Shown: positions 1 to 9,033, numbered from the stretch's first letter. The stretch is DNA of 64,000 nucleotides from an uncultured beta proteobacterium (GCA_903934295.1 CAIZNI010000022.1:1-64000); one strand, 5' to 3'. The notes: generated by a model from the sequence alone, not told the origin. Translations and numbers: made by a program.

Positions 1-375
1 CACCACCGCCACCAGCTTGCCCTCGGCGGTGGTGATCCGCGTCTCCCAGGTCTGGGTCCGCCGACCCTTGTTCAGCGGGGTGGTGGTGCCGGTGACGGTG
101 GTGCCCACCAGGGCCGGCCGGAAAAAGTTGGTCTTGGACTCGATGGTGGCGGTGCCAGCGCCCGCCGGCAGGTTGAGCACCGTGCCGACCGCCCCCAGGT
201 TGTCGGCGAAGGCCATGATGGCGCCGCCGTGCAGGATGCCGCCGGTGGTGCACAGGTCGGTGCGCACCAGCAGTTCAGCCACCACCCGGTCGGGTTCGGC
301 CTCGGTCAGGCGGATCCCCATCAGATCGGGGAAGAGCCCGCGCAGGCGCTGCTCAATGCTCTCGATGACGGTCAT
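1..375 (-). CDS. PaaI-type hotdog-fold thioesterase (3' end cut by window edge)
   Basis: Only the first 125 codons are present; the C-terminus lies beyond the left edge. The fold is the PaaI/YbgC-type hotdog acyl-CoA thioesterase. The diagnostic segment is a GGILHGGAIMAFAD stretch with its His near residue 49, followed by the NFFRP beta strand. Such proteins hydrolyse small acyl- or aryl-CoA thioesters in the cytoplasm. The ATG overlaps the stop of the upstream acyl-CoA ligase by 4 nt (ATGA), so the two are translationally coupled; a CoA ligase paired with a thioesterase suggests handling of the same acyl group. The substrate cannot be told from sequence. Confidence 0.8.
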   Translation of the reverse strand, partial: MTVIESIEQRLRGLFPDLMGIRLTEAEPDRVVAELLVRTDLCTTGGILHGGAIMAFADNLGAVGTVLNLPAGAGTATIESKTNFFRPALVGTTVTGTTTPLNKGRRTQTWETRITTAEGKLVAVV

Positions 376-2009
376 GGGGCCTCCGACGTCAGTGTCTGCT
401 GCGCCTGATCGCGCAGCCGGTGCTTCTGGATCTTGGTGGCATTGGTGCCTTCGGTGACCGGAAACGCGTCGATCGGGAACACCCGAACCGGCACCTTGTA
501 GCGGGCCAGTTGCGCCGCGACATGCGCGATCAGGCCCGGTTCGTCGAGGCGGGCGCCGGGCGCCAGGATGACGAAGGCGACCGGCCGAAGGGCGCCGCCG
601 ACGGTCACACCAACCACCTGACAGGCCTCGATGCCGGCGAAGCGCTGGACGCATTCCTCGATCTCGGCCGGGCTGACCAGAAAGCCGCCGAGCCGCAACG
701 AATCGCCCATCCGGGTCAGGAACACGAAGCGGCCGTCGGCCTCGGTGTAGCCGAGGTCACCGGAGCGGTACCAGCCGTCCGGGTCGATCGCCTGTGCGGT
801 GGCCTGCGGGTCGCCGAAGTAGCCCACCATCCGCGAGGACGGGCACAGGAATTCCAGCTCGCCGGACTGGCCGTGGGCCAGCACCTCGCCGGTCTGCGGG
901 TCGCGGGCTCGCACCCGCGCGAGGGCGCTCACCGGGCGCCCGCCCGCCAGACGCCGTTCGGCCAGCGGCGCGTGCTCGGACTGGCGCGAGAACAGGGCCT
1001 GGATCTCGCTGATGCCATACAGACCGACCAGCGCCAGACCGCGCGCGTGGGCCCGCTCGACGATGTCGCCCATGGCCGGGTTGAAGGCGGCATAGCCCAC
1101 GAAACGCAGCGTCGGGAAGGCCGGCGTGCGATCGGTGAGCGCCAGCAGCTGTGCGATCGCCTCGTCGGTGGCGTTCATGTGCGTGGCCTGGTGGCGCTCG
1201 ATCAGCGTCGCCGCCAGACCGGCATCCCAGGCCGGCATCATCGCAAAGGGCCGCCCCGCCGCCAGCATCGCGATCGCGTTGGCGACGCCGAAGACCCCGC
1301 ACAGCGGCGGCGCCAGCAGCATCGTCGACACCGAATCGATCGCATATCCGTCGATCACATCGAAGGCATGCGAAATCAGGGTTCGCTGGTCGTGGAGCAC
1401 GAACTTCGGTGCCCGGGTGGTGCCGGAAGTGGTGAAGATGGCGCAGGCGCTGGCGGGCGTGGCCTGGTCGTCGGCCAGCGCCGGCTGGCGCGCGCAGTCG
1501 GCATGACGTTGCACCGCCACCGCGGCCGGCAGGGCCGCGGCGAGCGCCGCCGAGCGCGCCGCCCAGGCCGGCTCGTCCTCGTCATAGGCGATCACCGAAC
1601 GCAGCGCCGCGAAGGCGGCGGGCGGGCAACCCGCCAACACGCCCACGAAGTCGGCCTTGTCGAAGGCGGGCCACACGAACAGGACCTTGATCCCGGCGCG
1701 CCCGACGATGTCGGCGAGTTCGGCGGACCGGAATCGGGTGTTCACCGCGACCGCGATCGCACCGAGCCGGGCACAGGCGAAGAAGGCGCTGAGCCAGGCG
1801 GTGGCGTTGGGCAGCCAGAGCCCGACGCGGTCGCCCGGCTCGACGCCGAGACCGCGCAGCGCCGTGGCGATGCGGGCGCTCTCATCGGCCAGCTGCGCAA
1901 ACGAGACCGCCTGATCGCGATCGAACAGGGCGACCCGGCCGGCATCGGCGTGACGCGCCAGCAGGCCGGTGAGGGTGGTGGGAAGTGCAGAAGTGGCAGT
2001 CACGGGCAA
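372..2009 (-). CDS. AMP-dependent acyl-CoA synthetase/ligase (ANL superfamily)
   Basis: A 545-aa adenylate-forming enzyme that activates a carboxylic acid to acyl-AMP and then acyl-CoA. The order of motifs fits the ANL family: the P-loop-like TTSGTTRAPK near residue 192, the LYGISE motif near 330, GWYRSGDLGY near 420, and a C-terminal Lys in NATKIQKHRLR that is the usual adenylation lysine. There is no signal peptide or membrane segment. It ends in a 4-nt overlap with the thioesterase gene and begins 52 nt after the formaldehyde dehydrogenase stop, so it is probably part of one minus-strand transcript. It could be a medium-chain or aromatic acid ligase; sequence alone does not separate these. 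Confidence 0.85.
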   Translation of the reverse strand: MPVTATSALPTTLTGLLARHADAGRVALFDRDQAVSFAQLADESARIATALRGLGVEPGDRVGLWLPNATAWLSAFFACARLGAIAVAVNTRFRSAELADIVGRAGIKVLFVWPAFDKADFVGVLAGCPPAAFAALRSVIAYDEDEPAWAARSAALAAALPAAVAVQRHADCARQPALADDQATPASACAIFTTSGTTRAPKFVLHDQRTLISHAFDVIDGYAIDSVSTMLLAPPLCGVFGVANAIAMLAAGRPFAMMPAWDAGLAATLIERHQATHMNATDEAIAQLLALTDRTPAFPTLRFVGYAAFNPAMGDIVERAHARGLALVGLYGISEIQALFSRQSEHAPLAERRLAGGRPVSALARVRARDPQTGEVLAHGQSGELEFLCPSSRMVGYFGDPQATAQAIDPDGWYRSGDLGYTEADGRFVFLTRMGDSLRLGGFLVSPAEIEECVQRFAGIEACQVVGVTVGGALRPVAFVILAPGARLDEPGLIAHVAAQLARYKVPVRVFPIDAFPVTEGTNATKIQKHRLRDQAQQTLTSEAP

Positions 2010-2061
2010 GGGGTCCGGATTCTCGGAGGGCAGGAGGTCAGAAGGCCGGGGGAGCAGCCGC

Positions 2062-3168
2062 TCAGAAAGTGATCACGCTGCGGATCGACTCGCCGCTGTG
2101 CATCAGGTCGAAGGCCCGGTTGATCTCGGGCAGCGGCATCACATGGGTGATGAGGTCGTCGATGTTGATCTTGCCGTCCATGTACCAGTCGACGATGCGC
2201 GGCACATCGGTGCGGCCGCGCGCGCCGCCGAACGCGGTGCCTTTCCAGGTCCGCCCGGTGACCAGCTGGAACGGCCGGGTCTTGATCTCCTGGCCGGCCC
2301 CGGCCACCCCGATGATCACCGACACCCCCCAGCCACGGTGGCAGCACTCGAGGGCCTGGCGCATCAGGTCGACATTGCCCACGCACTCGAAGCTGTAGTC
2401 GGCACCGCCCCCGGTCAGTTCGACCAGATGGGCCACCACATCGCCGACCTCGGTCGGATTGACGAAATGGGTCATGCCGAATTTTTCGGCCATCGCGCGG
2501 CGCGCCGGATTGATGTCGACGCCGATGATCTGGTTGGCGCCGACCAGACGGGCGCCCTGGATGACGTTCAGGCCGATCCCGCCCAGGCCGAACACCACCA
2601 CATTGGCGCCCGGCTCGACCTTGGCCGTGTTGATGACCGCGCCGATCCCGGTGGTCACGCCGCAGCCGATGTAGCAGACCTTGTCGAAGGGTGCGTCCTC
2701 GCGGATGCGCGCCAGCGCGATCTCGGGCATGACGGTGTAGTTGGCGAAGGTCGAGCAGCCCATGTAATGGTGGATGGGCTTGCCGCCGATCGAAAACCGG
2801 CTGGTGCCATCGGGCATCAGGCCCTTGCCCTGGGTGCCGCGAATGGCGGTGCACAGGTTGGTCTTGCGCGACAGGCAGGCCTTGCACTGGCGGCACTCGG
2901 GCGTGTAGAGCGGGATCACATGATCGCCCTTTTTCAGGGTGGTCACGCCCGGGCCGGTGTCGACCACCACCCCCGCGCCCTCATGGCCGAAGATCGCCGG
3001 GAACAGCCCCTCGGGGTCGGCGCCGGACCGGGTGAACTCGTCGGTGTGGCAGACACCGGTCGCCCGGATCTCGACCAGCACTTCGCCGAAGCGCGGCCCG
3101 TCGAGCTGGACGGTTTCGATCACCAGCGGCTTGCCAGGCTCATAGGAGACGGCGGCTTTGACATCCAT
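2062..3168 (-). CDS. frmA: S-(hydroxymethyl)glutathione dehydrogenase / class III alcohol dehydrogenase
   Basis: A 368-aa zinc-dependent dehydrogenase of the class III ADH family, which oxidises S-hydroxymethylglutathione (formaldehyde plus glutathione) using NAD. Visible features are the catalytic-zinc Cys and Asp in GVCHTDEFTRSG (Cys near 39), GHEGAG near 60, the four structural-zinc cysteines in PECRQCKACLSRKTNLC (about 91-105), and the Rossmann motif GLGGIGLNVIQGARLVGA near 195. The length is typical. It lies 36 nt downstream of a glutathione S-transferase gene, which fits a glutathione-linked detoxification role. No clear Shine-Dalgarno is present; the leader shares TCCCGAAAG with that of the GST gene. 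Confidence 0.9.
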   Translation of the reverse strand: MDVKAAVSYEPGKPLVIETVQLDGPRFGEVLVEIRATGVCHTDEFTRSGADPEGLFPAIFGHEGAGVVVDTGPGVTTLKKGDHVIPLYTPECRQCKACLSRKTNLCTAIRGTQGKGLMPDGTSRFSIGGKPIHHYMGCSTFANYTVMPEIALARIREDAPFDKVCYIGCGVTTGIGAVINTAKVEPGANVVVFGLGGIGLNVIQGARLVGANQIIGVDINPARRAMAEKFGMTHFVNPTEVGDVVAHLVELTGGGADYSFECVGNVDLMRQALECCHRGWGVSVIIGVAGAGQEIKTRPFQLVTGRTWKGTAFGGARGRTDVPRIVDWYMDGKINIDDLITHVMPLPEINRAFDLMHSGESIRSVITF

Positions 3169-3204
3169 GGCGTGCTTTCGGGAGGAGGGGAGGGCGTGGG
3201 ATGC

Positions 3205-3813
3205 TCAGGCGCGCGGCAGGGTGGCCTGCATCGCCGGGCGCGCATTGAAGGTCTCGAACCACGCGGCCGCCTGCGGATGCGCACTGCGCCATTCAAGATG
3301 GGCAAACCGCAGATCGAGGTAGCCCAGCACGCAGCCCAGGGTGATGGTGCCGATGTCGACCCGTGCGCCCAGGGCGGGGGCGGCGGACTCGATCACCCCC
3401 AACCCGCTGGCGATCTTGTCGAGCTGGCCGGCACTCCAGTCGGCCCAGCGCAGCGCCTCGGGCCGCATCGCCCCCTCGTAACGGGCCAGCAGCGCCGCGT
3501 CCAGGATGCCGTCGCCCAGCGACTGCTCGGTCAGGCTGCGCCAGCGCTGCGCGCCGCTGCGCGGAAACAGGCTGCCGCCGCCCAGGTCGTCGAGGTATTC
3601 GCAGATGACCCGGCTGTCGTACAGCGCGGTGCCGTCATCGGTGATCAGGGTGGGGACCTTGCCCAGCGGATTGCTGCGCACGATGTTCGGATCGCGGTTC
3701 ACCGGATGGGCGGCAGCGGCGAGGTGCTCGATGCGCCCGGCCAGGCCGAGTTCGTGGGCGACCACCATGCATTTGCGGACGTAGGGGGAGGCGCCGGAAG
3801 AGAAGAGTTTCAT
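3205..3813 (-). CDS. glutathione S-transferase family protein
   Basis: A 202-aa cytosolic GST. The N-terminal thioredoxin-fold half begins MKLFSSGASPYVRKC and has the cis-Pro segment NPLGKVPTL near residue 50 and the glutathione-binding DSRVICEYLDD near 68; the C-terminal half is all-helical. The start at 3813 was chosen because the thioredoxin fold begins there; the frame stays open further upstream, but that part is Arg/Pro-rich and looks non-coding. It precedes frmA by 36 nt. Members conjugate or reduce with glutathione, and some act as stringent-starvation-like proteins. The substrate is unknown. Confidence 0.85.
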   Translation of the reverse strand: MKLFSSGASPYVRKCMVVAHELGLAGRIEHLAAAAHPVNRDPNIVRSNPLGKVPTLITDDGTALYDSRVICEYLDDLGGGSLFPRSGAQRWRSLTEQSLGDGILDAALLARYEGAMRPEALRWADWSAGQLDKIASGLGVIESAAPALGARVDIGTITLGCVLGYLDLRFAHLEWRSAHPQAAAWFETFNARPAMQATLPRA

Positions 3814-4138
3814 GACGGACTTTCGGGAGCGGGGACCAGGAAGGCTGGGACCAGGGAAGCGGGGACGGTCGGTGCGGCGCGGACGGATGCCGGCGGGCGG
3901 GGATCGGGACGCCCGGCAGGCGGCAGTCTCGCACGCAGCGCGGCGCCCGTCATCTGGCCGCTCGGCGTAGACCCGATCGCCGGACATGCGCGCGCGCAAT
4001 TTCCGGACGGGCGCCGGCCGATAGACTCGACGCGACGCCTGACGGTGCGCGATCGGTCGGCGTCGGTCATGTCTTATCCTCTTCGGCCCGCCCCGCGCGG
4101 GCTGCTTTTTGGGCGCGGGGGACCGGCGCCGTCGCGCG
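3814..4138. other. 325-nt intergenic region between SDR and GST genes
   Basis: No convincing gene is seen. The stretch contains direct repeats of a GGGACCAGG-type element around 3831-3856 and a GC-rich hairpin followed by five T residues at 4086-4110. That hairpin would only terminate plus-strand transcription, and no plus-strand gene lies upstream of it. A promoter for the GST-frmA group may lie here, but no clear -35/-10 pair is visible. Confidence 0.4.
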
Positions 4139-5014
4139 TCAGGTCGAGCGCTGCGCCTTGTCCCGGTCGTTCTGTTCCTTGATCCGGGCGCGGGCGTCGG
4201 CCCACTGCTCGTCGGTCCAGTCCATGTACTGCTTGAAGTAGGCGCCGTTGGCCAGCCAGTTGGCGCCATCGATGGCGATCGTCTGGCCGGTGAGCCATTC
4301 GCAGTTCGGCGCCATCAGGAAGGCGGCCAGGTCGGTGAGTTCGTCCATCTGGCCCAGCCGGCGCATCGGGTTCTCGGCAATCTCACGTTCGTGAGTGCGC
4401 ACTCCGGGGCGAAGCCTTGCCCCAGCGCCTTCCGTGGGGAAGATACCGGGCGCGATCGCATTCAGGCGGATGCCGTAGCGACCCCATTCCACCGCCAGCG
4501 ACTTGGTCATGACATCGATGCCGGCCTTGGACATCGCCGAGGGCACGACGAAGGGCGAACCAGTCCAGACCCAGGTCACGATGATCGACAGCACGCTGCC
4601 CTTGCTGCCGGCGGCGATCCAGCGCCGGCCCACCGCCTGGGTGACATAGAAGGTGCCGTGCATCACCGTGTCGGCCACCGCATCGAAGCCGCGCGGCGAC
4701 AGGTCCTCGGTGCGGCTGATGAAATTGCCGGCAGCGTTGTTGATCAGACCGGTGAGCGGACCGCGCGCGAAGATCTGCTCCATCATGTCCTCGACCGCGG
4801 CCGAGTCGCGCACATCGCAGGCATGGGTGTCGACCGTGCCGCCGTGGCGCTCGACCAGTTCAGCGGCGGTCGCGTCCAGCACGCCCTTGCGGCGCCCGCA
4901 GATCACCAGATGGGCACCCAACTGGAGCAAGCGCTCACTCATCGCGCGACCCAGGCCGGTACCGCCTCCCGTCACCAGAATCTTGTGGCCTTTGAAGAGA
5001 TCGGTCTGAAACAT
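4139..5014 (-). CDS. short-chain dehydrogenase of the 2,4-dienoyl-CoA reductase type
   Basis: A 291-aa SDR with the cofactor motif TGGGTGLGRAM at about residues 15-25 and NNAAGNF near 90. The position that carries the catalytic Tyr in most SDRs (YxxxK) reads SAMSK here, in the context VVPSAMSKAGIDVMTKSLAVEWG. That arrangement is characteristic of DECR-type 2,4-dienoyl-CoA reductases, where Tyr is replaced, so reduction of unsaturated acyl-CoAs is more likely than a classical alcohol dehydrogenase role. A strong GGAGG ribosome site precedes the ATG. It is divergent from the cytochrome c peroxidase gene, 71 nt away. A role in fatty acid oxidation with the acyl-CoA ligase downstream is an inference. 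Confidence 0.8.
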   Translation of the reverse strand: MFQTDLFKGHKILVTGGGTGLGRAMSERLLQLGAHLVICGRRKGVLDATAAELVERHGGTVDTHACDVRDSAAVEDMMEQIFARGPLTGLINNAAGNFISRTEDLSPRGFDAVADTVMHGTFYVTQAVGRRWIAAGSKGSVLSIIVTWVWTGSPFVVPSAMSKAGIDVMTKSLAVEWGRYGIRLNAIAPGIFPTEGAGARLRPGVRTHEREIAENPMRRLGQMDELTDLAAFLMAPNCEWLTGQTIAIDGANWLANGAYFKQYMDWTDEQWADARARIKEQNDRDKAQRST

Positions 5015-5085
5015 GCTGCCTCCTGGCTGAGTCGTTTGAGGGGGCCCGGCACACGAGCCGCGGGAAATGATAGGGTGATTGCATC

Positions 5086-6414
5086 ATGAATCGACCCCGC
5101 GCCGCGCCCACGGATTCCATTGCACGCCGACCGAGAACCGGGCCGGCCATCGCCCGACCGATCGGGCTCTTGCTCGCCAGCCTGGCGGCTCTGGCGTCTG
5201 CCGGCATGCTCCGGGCCGCCACCCCGGGCGCGATGACACCACCGTCGGCGACACCGCTGTCGGCGCGACCGCTGTCGGCCCAACCGCTGTCCGCCCAACC
5301 GTTATCGGCCCGACCGTTGTCGGCCCAGGGAGCGGTCGGGCGGCAGCTCTTCATGGACACCCGCCTGTCCAATCCGCCCGGCACCGCCTGCGTCAGCTGC
5401 CACCATCCCGACCAGGGTTGGGGCGGCAACAACGGGTCGATCACCGGCGTGGCGGTGGGCAGCACGCCGCAGTCGGCGGGCAGCCGCAACTCGCCCACCA
5501 TCGGGTATGCCGGCTTCGTGCCGCGTTTTCACCGGGTCCGCGAGGATGGCCGGTGGGTGCCGGTGGGCGGCCTGTTCTGGGATGGACGGGCCGACTCGCT
5601 ATCCGAGCAGGCGCGCGGCCCGCTGTTTTCGCGCCACGAGATGAACCTGAGCGACGAGGCCGATCTCGCCGGGCGATTGCGCACCGCGCCCTACGCCGAG
5701 TCGCTGCGCGAGGCGTTCGGCCTGCCGGACGACAGCCCCGATGCGCGCTGGAACGCCGCCGCGCTGGCCGCGCTCGCAGCCTTCCAGCGCTCACCCGAAG
5801 TGGCGCCTTTTTCGTCGAAATACGACGCGGTGCGCCGCGGGCAGGCGCGCTTCACCCGTGCCGAAGCCCGTGGCCTGCGGCTGTTCTCCGATCCGGCCAA
5901 GGGCAACTGCATCGCCTGCCATGTGTTTCGCCCGGGCTCGAAAAACCCGGCGGATCACCTGTTCACCGACTTCACCTACGACAACCTCGGGCTGCCGCGC
6001 AACCCGGCCATCGTCGCCAACGCCGAGCCCGCCTACTTCGACCTGGGGCTTTGCGGACCGCTGCGGGAGCGCCCGCGCGGACTGTCCGATGCGGTCTGCG
6101 GCATGTTCCGGGTGCCAACACTGCGCAATGTCGCCCGGCGTCCCTTCTATTTTCACAACGGATCGTTCAGCGACCTGACCGAGGTCATGCGCTTCTATGT
6201 GCGGCGCGACACCGAGCCGGCGCGCTGGTACCCGCTCGATGCGAAGGGCCGGGCACAGACCTACAACGACCTGCCGCCCCGATTCGCCCGGCAGGTCAGC
6301 CGCGATGAAGCGCCGTACGATCGAAGGGGTCGGCAGAAGCCGCGCCTGAATGAGGCCGAGATCGGCGATGTGGTGGCCTTCCTGCGGACGTTGGATGACG
6401 GCTTCGAACCCTGA
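5086..6414 (+). CDS. di-heme cytochrome c peroxidase / MauG-family protein, exported
   Basis: A 442-aa protein with an N-terminal signal region (hydrophobic GLLLASLAALASAG near residues 27-40) and two CxxCH heme c sites, CVSCH near 103 and CIACH near 277. The separation and length fit bacterial di-heme peroxidases, which reduce H2O2 in the periplasm with electrons from small cytochromes; some relatives are MauG-like oxidases. Between the signal region and the first heme domain, residues 51-80 are six copies of a five-residue repeat of the form xPLSA, encoded by a 15-bp tandem repeat. The gene is monocistronic: divergent from an SDR on its left and convergent with parB on its right. Confidence 0.88.
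   Translation: MNRPRAAPTDSIARRPRTGPAIARPIGLLLASLAALASAGMLRAATPGAMTPPSATPLSARPLSAQPLSAQPLSARPLSAQGAVGRQLFMDTRLSNPPGTACVSCHHPDQGWGGNNGSITGVAVGSTPQSAGSRNSPTIGYAGFVPRFHRVREDGRWVPVGGLFWDGRADSLSEQARGPLFSRHEMNLSDEADLAGRLRTAPYAESLREAFGLPDDSPDARWNAAALAALAAFQRSPEVAPFSSKYDAVRRGQARFTRAEARGLRLFSDPAKGNCIACHVFRPGSKNPADHLFTDFTYDNLGLPRNPAIVANAEPAYFDLGLCGPLRERPRGLSDAVCGMFRVPTLRNVARRPFYFHNGSFSDLTEVMRFYVRRDTEPARWYPLDAKGRAQTYNDLPPRFARQVSRDEAPYDRRGRQKPRLNEAEIGDVVAFLRTLDDGFEP
5236..5325 (+). repeat. six tandem 15-bp repeats inside the peroxidase gene
   Basis: Six consecutive 15-bp units, most reading like CGACCGCTGTCGGCC, encode TPPSA-TPLSA-RPLSA-QPLSA-QPLSA-RPLSA. The first unit is the most divergent. Because the unit is a multiple of three, copy-number change keeps the frame and only alters the length of the Pro/Ser linker between the signal peptide and the first heme domain. 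Confidence 0.9.
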
Positions 6415-6493
6415 GACGCAAGACCGCTGGCCGGCCGACGCCTTTGCGCAGTTCATGCGCCAGCCGCCACGGCCGGTCGACCGGGCCGAGCCC

Positions 6494-7384
6494 TCAGTCG
6501 TTCTCGCTGGCGAGTCCTAGACGCTCGAGCAGTCCCTGGAACTGCTCGGTGCCCGCGAACTTGATGACCAGACTGCCATTGCCGCGCGCACCCACCTGGA
6601 TGCGCACGTCGGCGGCCAGCGAATCGGCCAGACGTTCCTGCAGGCGCATCACATCGCGATCAGGCGCGCGGGGCCCCGGGCCCGGTGCGGTGGCCGGATC
6701 GACCGCCCGCTGGTGCTGCAGCACCCGCTTTTCGGTTTCACGGACGGACAAGCGTCTTTCGACCACCTCGTGGGCCAGCATCACCTGATCGGCGCGCTCC
6801 AGCACCAGCAGGGCACGGGCATGACCCATGTCGAGATCGCCGGCCAGCAGCAGGATCTGCACCGGATCGGCGAGGTTGAGCAGACGCAGCAGGTTGGAGG
6901 TCGCGCTGCGCGACCGGCCGATCGCCTGCGCCGCCTTTTCATGGGAATAGGCGAATTCCTCGATCAGGCGGCGGATTGCCTGGGCCTCTTCCAGCGGATT
7001 GAGGTCCTCGCGCTGGATGTTCTCGATCAGCGCCATGGCCAGCGCCTGCTCGTCGGGCACCGTCCGGACCAGCACCGGCACCTCGGTCAGACCCGCGAGC
7101 AGCGCCGCCCGGAAGCGGCGCTCGCCGGCGATGATTTCGTAGCGATCGGCCTCGAGCGGGCGCACCAGGATCGGCTGCATCACCCCGTGCTGGGCGATCG
7201 AGGCGGCCAGTTCCTGCAGCGCCGACTCGTCCATGCGGGTGCGCGGCTGGTAGCGGCCCGCCTGCAGACTGGTCAACGGCAAGGCGGCGACCGGCCCGCC
7301 GGGTGCCGGCGCCGGGGGCGGCGCGGGTCGATCGGCGCCGAGCAGGGCATCGAGGCCGCGGCCGAGGCCTTTGAGTTTGCTCAT
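6494..7384 (-). CDS. parB: chromosome partitioning protein ParB
   Basis: A 296-aa ParB. After a basic N-terminus (MSKLKGLGRGLDALLG, the ParA-contact type) and a Pro-rich linker comes the CTPase/ParB-N domain, with GERRFRAA near residue 90 and ALIENIQREDLNPLEEA near 125. A helix-turn-helix region (AQAIGRSRSATSNLLRLLNL) and a C-terminal dimerisation domain follow. It loads on parS sites; two perfect ones lie at 11427 and 11909. The start at 7384 was chosen over an upstream ATG at 7420 because AGGAAAAGAG sits at the right distance and the protein then begins as ParB proteins do. It follows parA by 28 nt. Confidence 0.95.
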   Translation of the reverse strand: MSKLKGLGRGLDALLGADRPAPPPAPAPGGPVAALPLTSLQAGRYQPRTRMDESALQELAASIAQHGVMQPILVRPLEADRYEIIAGERRFRAALLAGLTEVPVLVRTVPDEQALAMALIENIQREDLNPLEEAQAIRRLIEEFAYSHEKAAQAIGRSRSATSNLLRLLNLADPVQILLLAGDLDMGHARALLVLERADQVMLAHEVVERRLSVRETEKRVLQHQRAVDPATAPGPGPRAPDRDVMRLQERLADSLAADVRIQVGARGNGSLVIKFAGTEQFQGLLERLGLASEND

Positions 7385-7412
7385 GGCGGGGGCTCTTTTC
7401 CTGGGAGATTGA

Positions 7413-8192
7413 TCAGTCATCGGGCAGGCTGCGGATTCGCTCGAGCAGTTCGCGGGCGAACTCGACGTACGCCCGGGCGCCCTTGGACTGGGCATCGAAA
7501 ACCACGCCGGGCAAGCCATAGCTGGGGGCTTCGGCCAGCCGCACATTGCGCGGAATCACGGTGTTGAAGACCTTGTCACCGAAGTGCTGGGCGAGTTGTT
7601 CGGAGACCTGCTGCGATAGGGTCATGCGGGTGTCGAACATCACCCGCAGCAGGCCGATCACCTTCAGCCGGGGATTGAAGTTCGCGTGCACCTTCTTGAT
7701 GGTGTTGACGAGGTCGGACAGACCCTCAAGCGCGTAGTACTCGCACTGCATCGGAATGATCACGCCGTGGGCCGCGCAGAACCCGTTCAGGGTGAGCATC
7801 GACAAAGAAGGCGGGCAATCGATCAGCACCACATCGTAATCGGCATCGACCACCGCCAGCGCTTCGCGCAGGCGGGTCTCGCGAGCCTCGAAATCCACCA
7901 GCTCGACCTCGGCACCCGCCAGTTCCCGGTTGGAGGGCAGCACCGAGAACGGCGCGTGCGGGCTGCGCTGAGCCGCCTGATCGATGCTCGTCAGGCCCAG
8001 CAGCACCTGGTAGACCGACTGCTCGAGCTTGCGCTTGTCGATCCCGCAACCCATGGTCGCGTTGCCCTGCGGATCAAGATCGACCAGCAGCACGCGCTGC
8101 GCCAGACCGGCCAGTGCGGCGGCGAGATTGACGGTGGTGGTAGTCTTGCCGACCCCACCCTTCTGATTGGCGACTACGAAGATCCGTGCCAT
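7413..8192 (-). CDS. parA: chromosome partitioning ATPase ParA (Soj)
   Basis: A 259-aa deviant Walker ATPase beginning MARIFVVANQKGGVGKTTTTVNL, so the deviant Walker A KGGVGKTT is at residues 10-17. The Walker A' DLDPQGNATMG is near 40 and the Walker B VVLIDCPPSL near 115. It lacks the N-terminal DNA-binding domain of plasmid type Ia ParAs, so it is the chromosomal Soj type, which binds DNA non-specifically and positions ParB-parS complexes. It lies between rsmG and parB, as in most proteobacterial origin regions. Confidence 0.96.
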   Translation of the reverse strand: MARIFVVANQKGGVGKTTTTVNLAAALAGLAQRVLLVDLDPQGNATMGCGIDKRKLEQSVYQVLLGLTSIDQAAQRSPHAPFSVLPSNRELAGAEVELVDFEARETRLREALAVVDADYDVVLIDCPPSLSMLTLNGFCAAHGVIIPMQCEYYALEGLSDLVNTIKKVHANFNPRLKVIGLLRVMFDTRMTLSQQVSEQLAQHFGDKVFNTVIPRNVRLAEAPSYGLPGVVFDAQSKGARAYVEFARELLERIRSLPDD

Positions 8193-8199
8193 GGGCAGC

Positions 8200-9030
8200 C
8201 TAAGAGGAAGGAGGCGCGGCGGAAGAAGGCGCGGCGGAAGCAGTCGCGACGGCAGGAGGCGCCGAAAAATTCAGCGCGGCCGCATCCCGGGCGATCTGCT
8301 CGAGCAGCAGCAGATGGCGGCGCGCATCGAGCTGCGGAACCGTCAGTGTAATCGCTGCGGCCAGTCGAACCCCCTCGGGAAGGAGCGCCAGTTCACTCTC
8401 GGGCAAAGCGCCCTTCATCGCAGCCCAGACTGCGTCGCCTGCGAGCAGGTGGCGGGTCAAGCTGATGAAATCGGACAGGCTGGCGAAGGCGCGCGAGATG
8501 GCCAGGGTCACCGGCGGCAGGTGGCCGGCGCCCGAGGCAATCGGGGCGGTCGGCACAGGGCCGCCGGGCTGCGTGACCAGTTGCTCGACGCGCGCGTGAT
8601 GGGCGTGCAGATTGCCCAGACCGAGTTCGGCGCGGACCTGACGGACGAACGCCGCCTTCTTGGCCACCGCGTCCACGCAATGCACCTGGATCTGCGGCGC
8701 GCAGATCGCCAGCACCACCCCGGGCAAGCCGCCCCCACTGCCCACATCAAGCACCACCGCGCCCGGCGCCAGATGGTCGCGACCTGCCAGCAGCGGATTG
8801 CGCAACACCGGCACCACCGCCAGACAGTCGAACAGATGCTGCACCAGCATCTGGGCGGGATCGCGCACCGAGGTCAGGTTGTAGACCGCATTCCAGCGGG
8901 CCAGCAGCGCGAGATGGGCCAGCAGCCGATCGCCTTGACCGGCATCGAGCGCGAGACCGAGCTCGGTCTGCGCCCGAGCCAGGCGATCGGCGGCATCGGC
9001 CGGCACGCCGGGCGCGCGGGAAGCCGCCAT
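8200..9030 (-). CDS. rsmG: 16S rRNA (guanine527-N7)-methyltransferase RsmG (GidB)
   Basis: A 276-aa SAM-dependent methyltransferase that modifies G527 of 16S rRNA. The SAM-binding loop VLDVGSGGGLPGVVLAI is near residue 92, and the upstream WNAVYNLTSVRDP segment is typical of RsmG. The C-terminus carries a low-complexity Ala/Ser/Pro tail (from about residue 250) that is longer than usual. The gene starts 3 nt after the mnmG stop and ends 7 nt before parA, consistent with one mnmG-rsmG-parA-parB transcript. Confidence 0.94.
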   Translation of the reverse strand: MAASRAPGVPADAADRLARAQTELGLALDAGQGDRLLAHLALLARWNAVYNLTSVRDPAQMLVQHLFDCLAVVPVLRNPLLAGRDHLAPGAVVLDVGSGGGLPGVVLAICAPQIQVHCVDAVAKKAAFVRQVRAELGLGNLHAHHARVEQLVTQPGGPVPTAPIASGAGHLPPVTLAISRAFASLSDFISLTRHLLAGDAVWAAMKGALPESELALLPEGVRLAAAITLTVPQLDARRHLLLLEQIARDAAALNFSAPPAVATASAAPSSAAPPSS

Positions 9031-9033
9031 CGC

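Noticed and set aside
2062-3168. frmA as a general or benzyl alcohol dehydrogenase
   Set aside because: The zinc-lobe cysteines, the length and the N-terminal blocks match class III glutathione-dependent formaldehyde dehydrogenases, and a GST gene is adjacent.
4086-4110. Hairpin followed by five T residues
   Set aside because: It has terminator form only on the plus strand, and no plus-strand gene lies upstream. Probably chance in GC-rich DNA.
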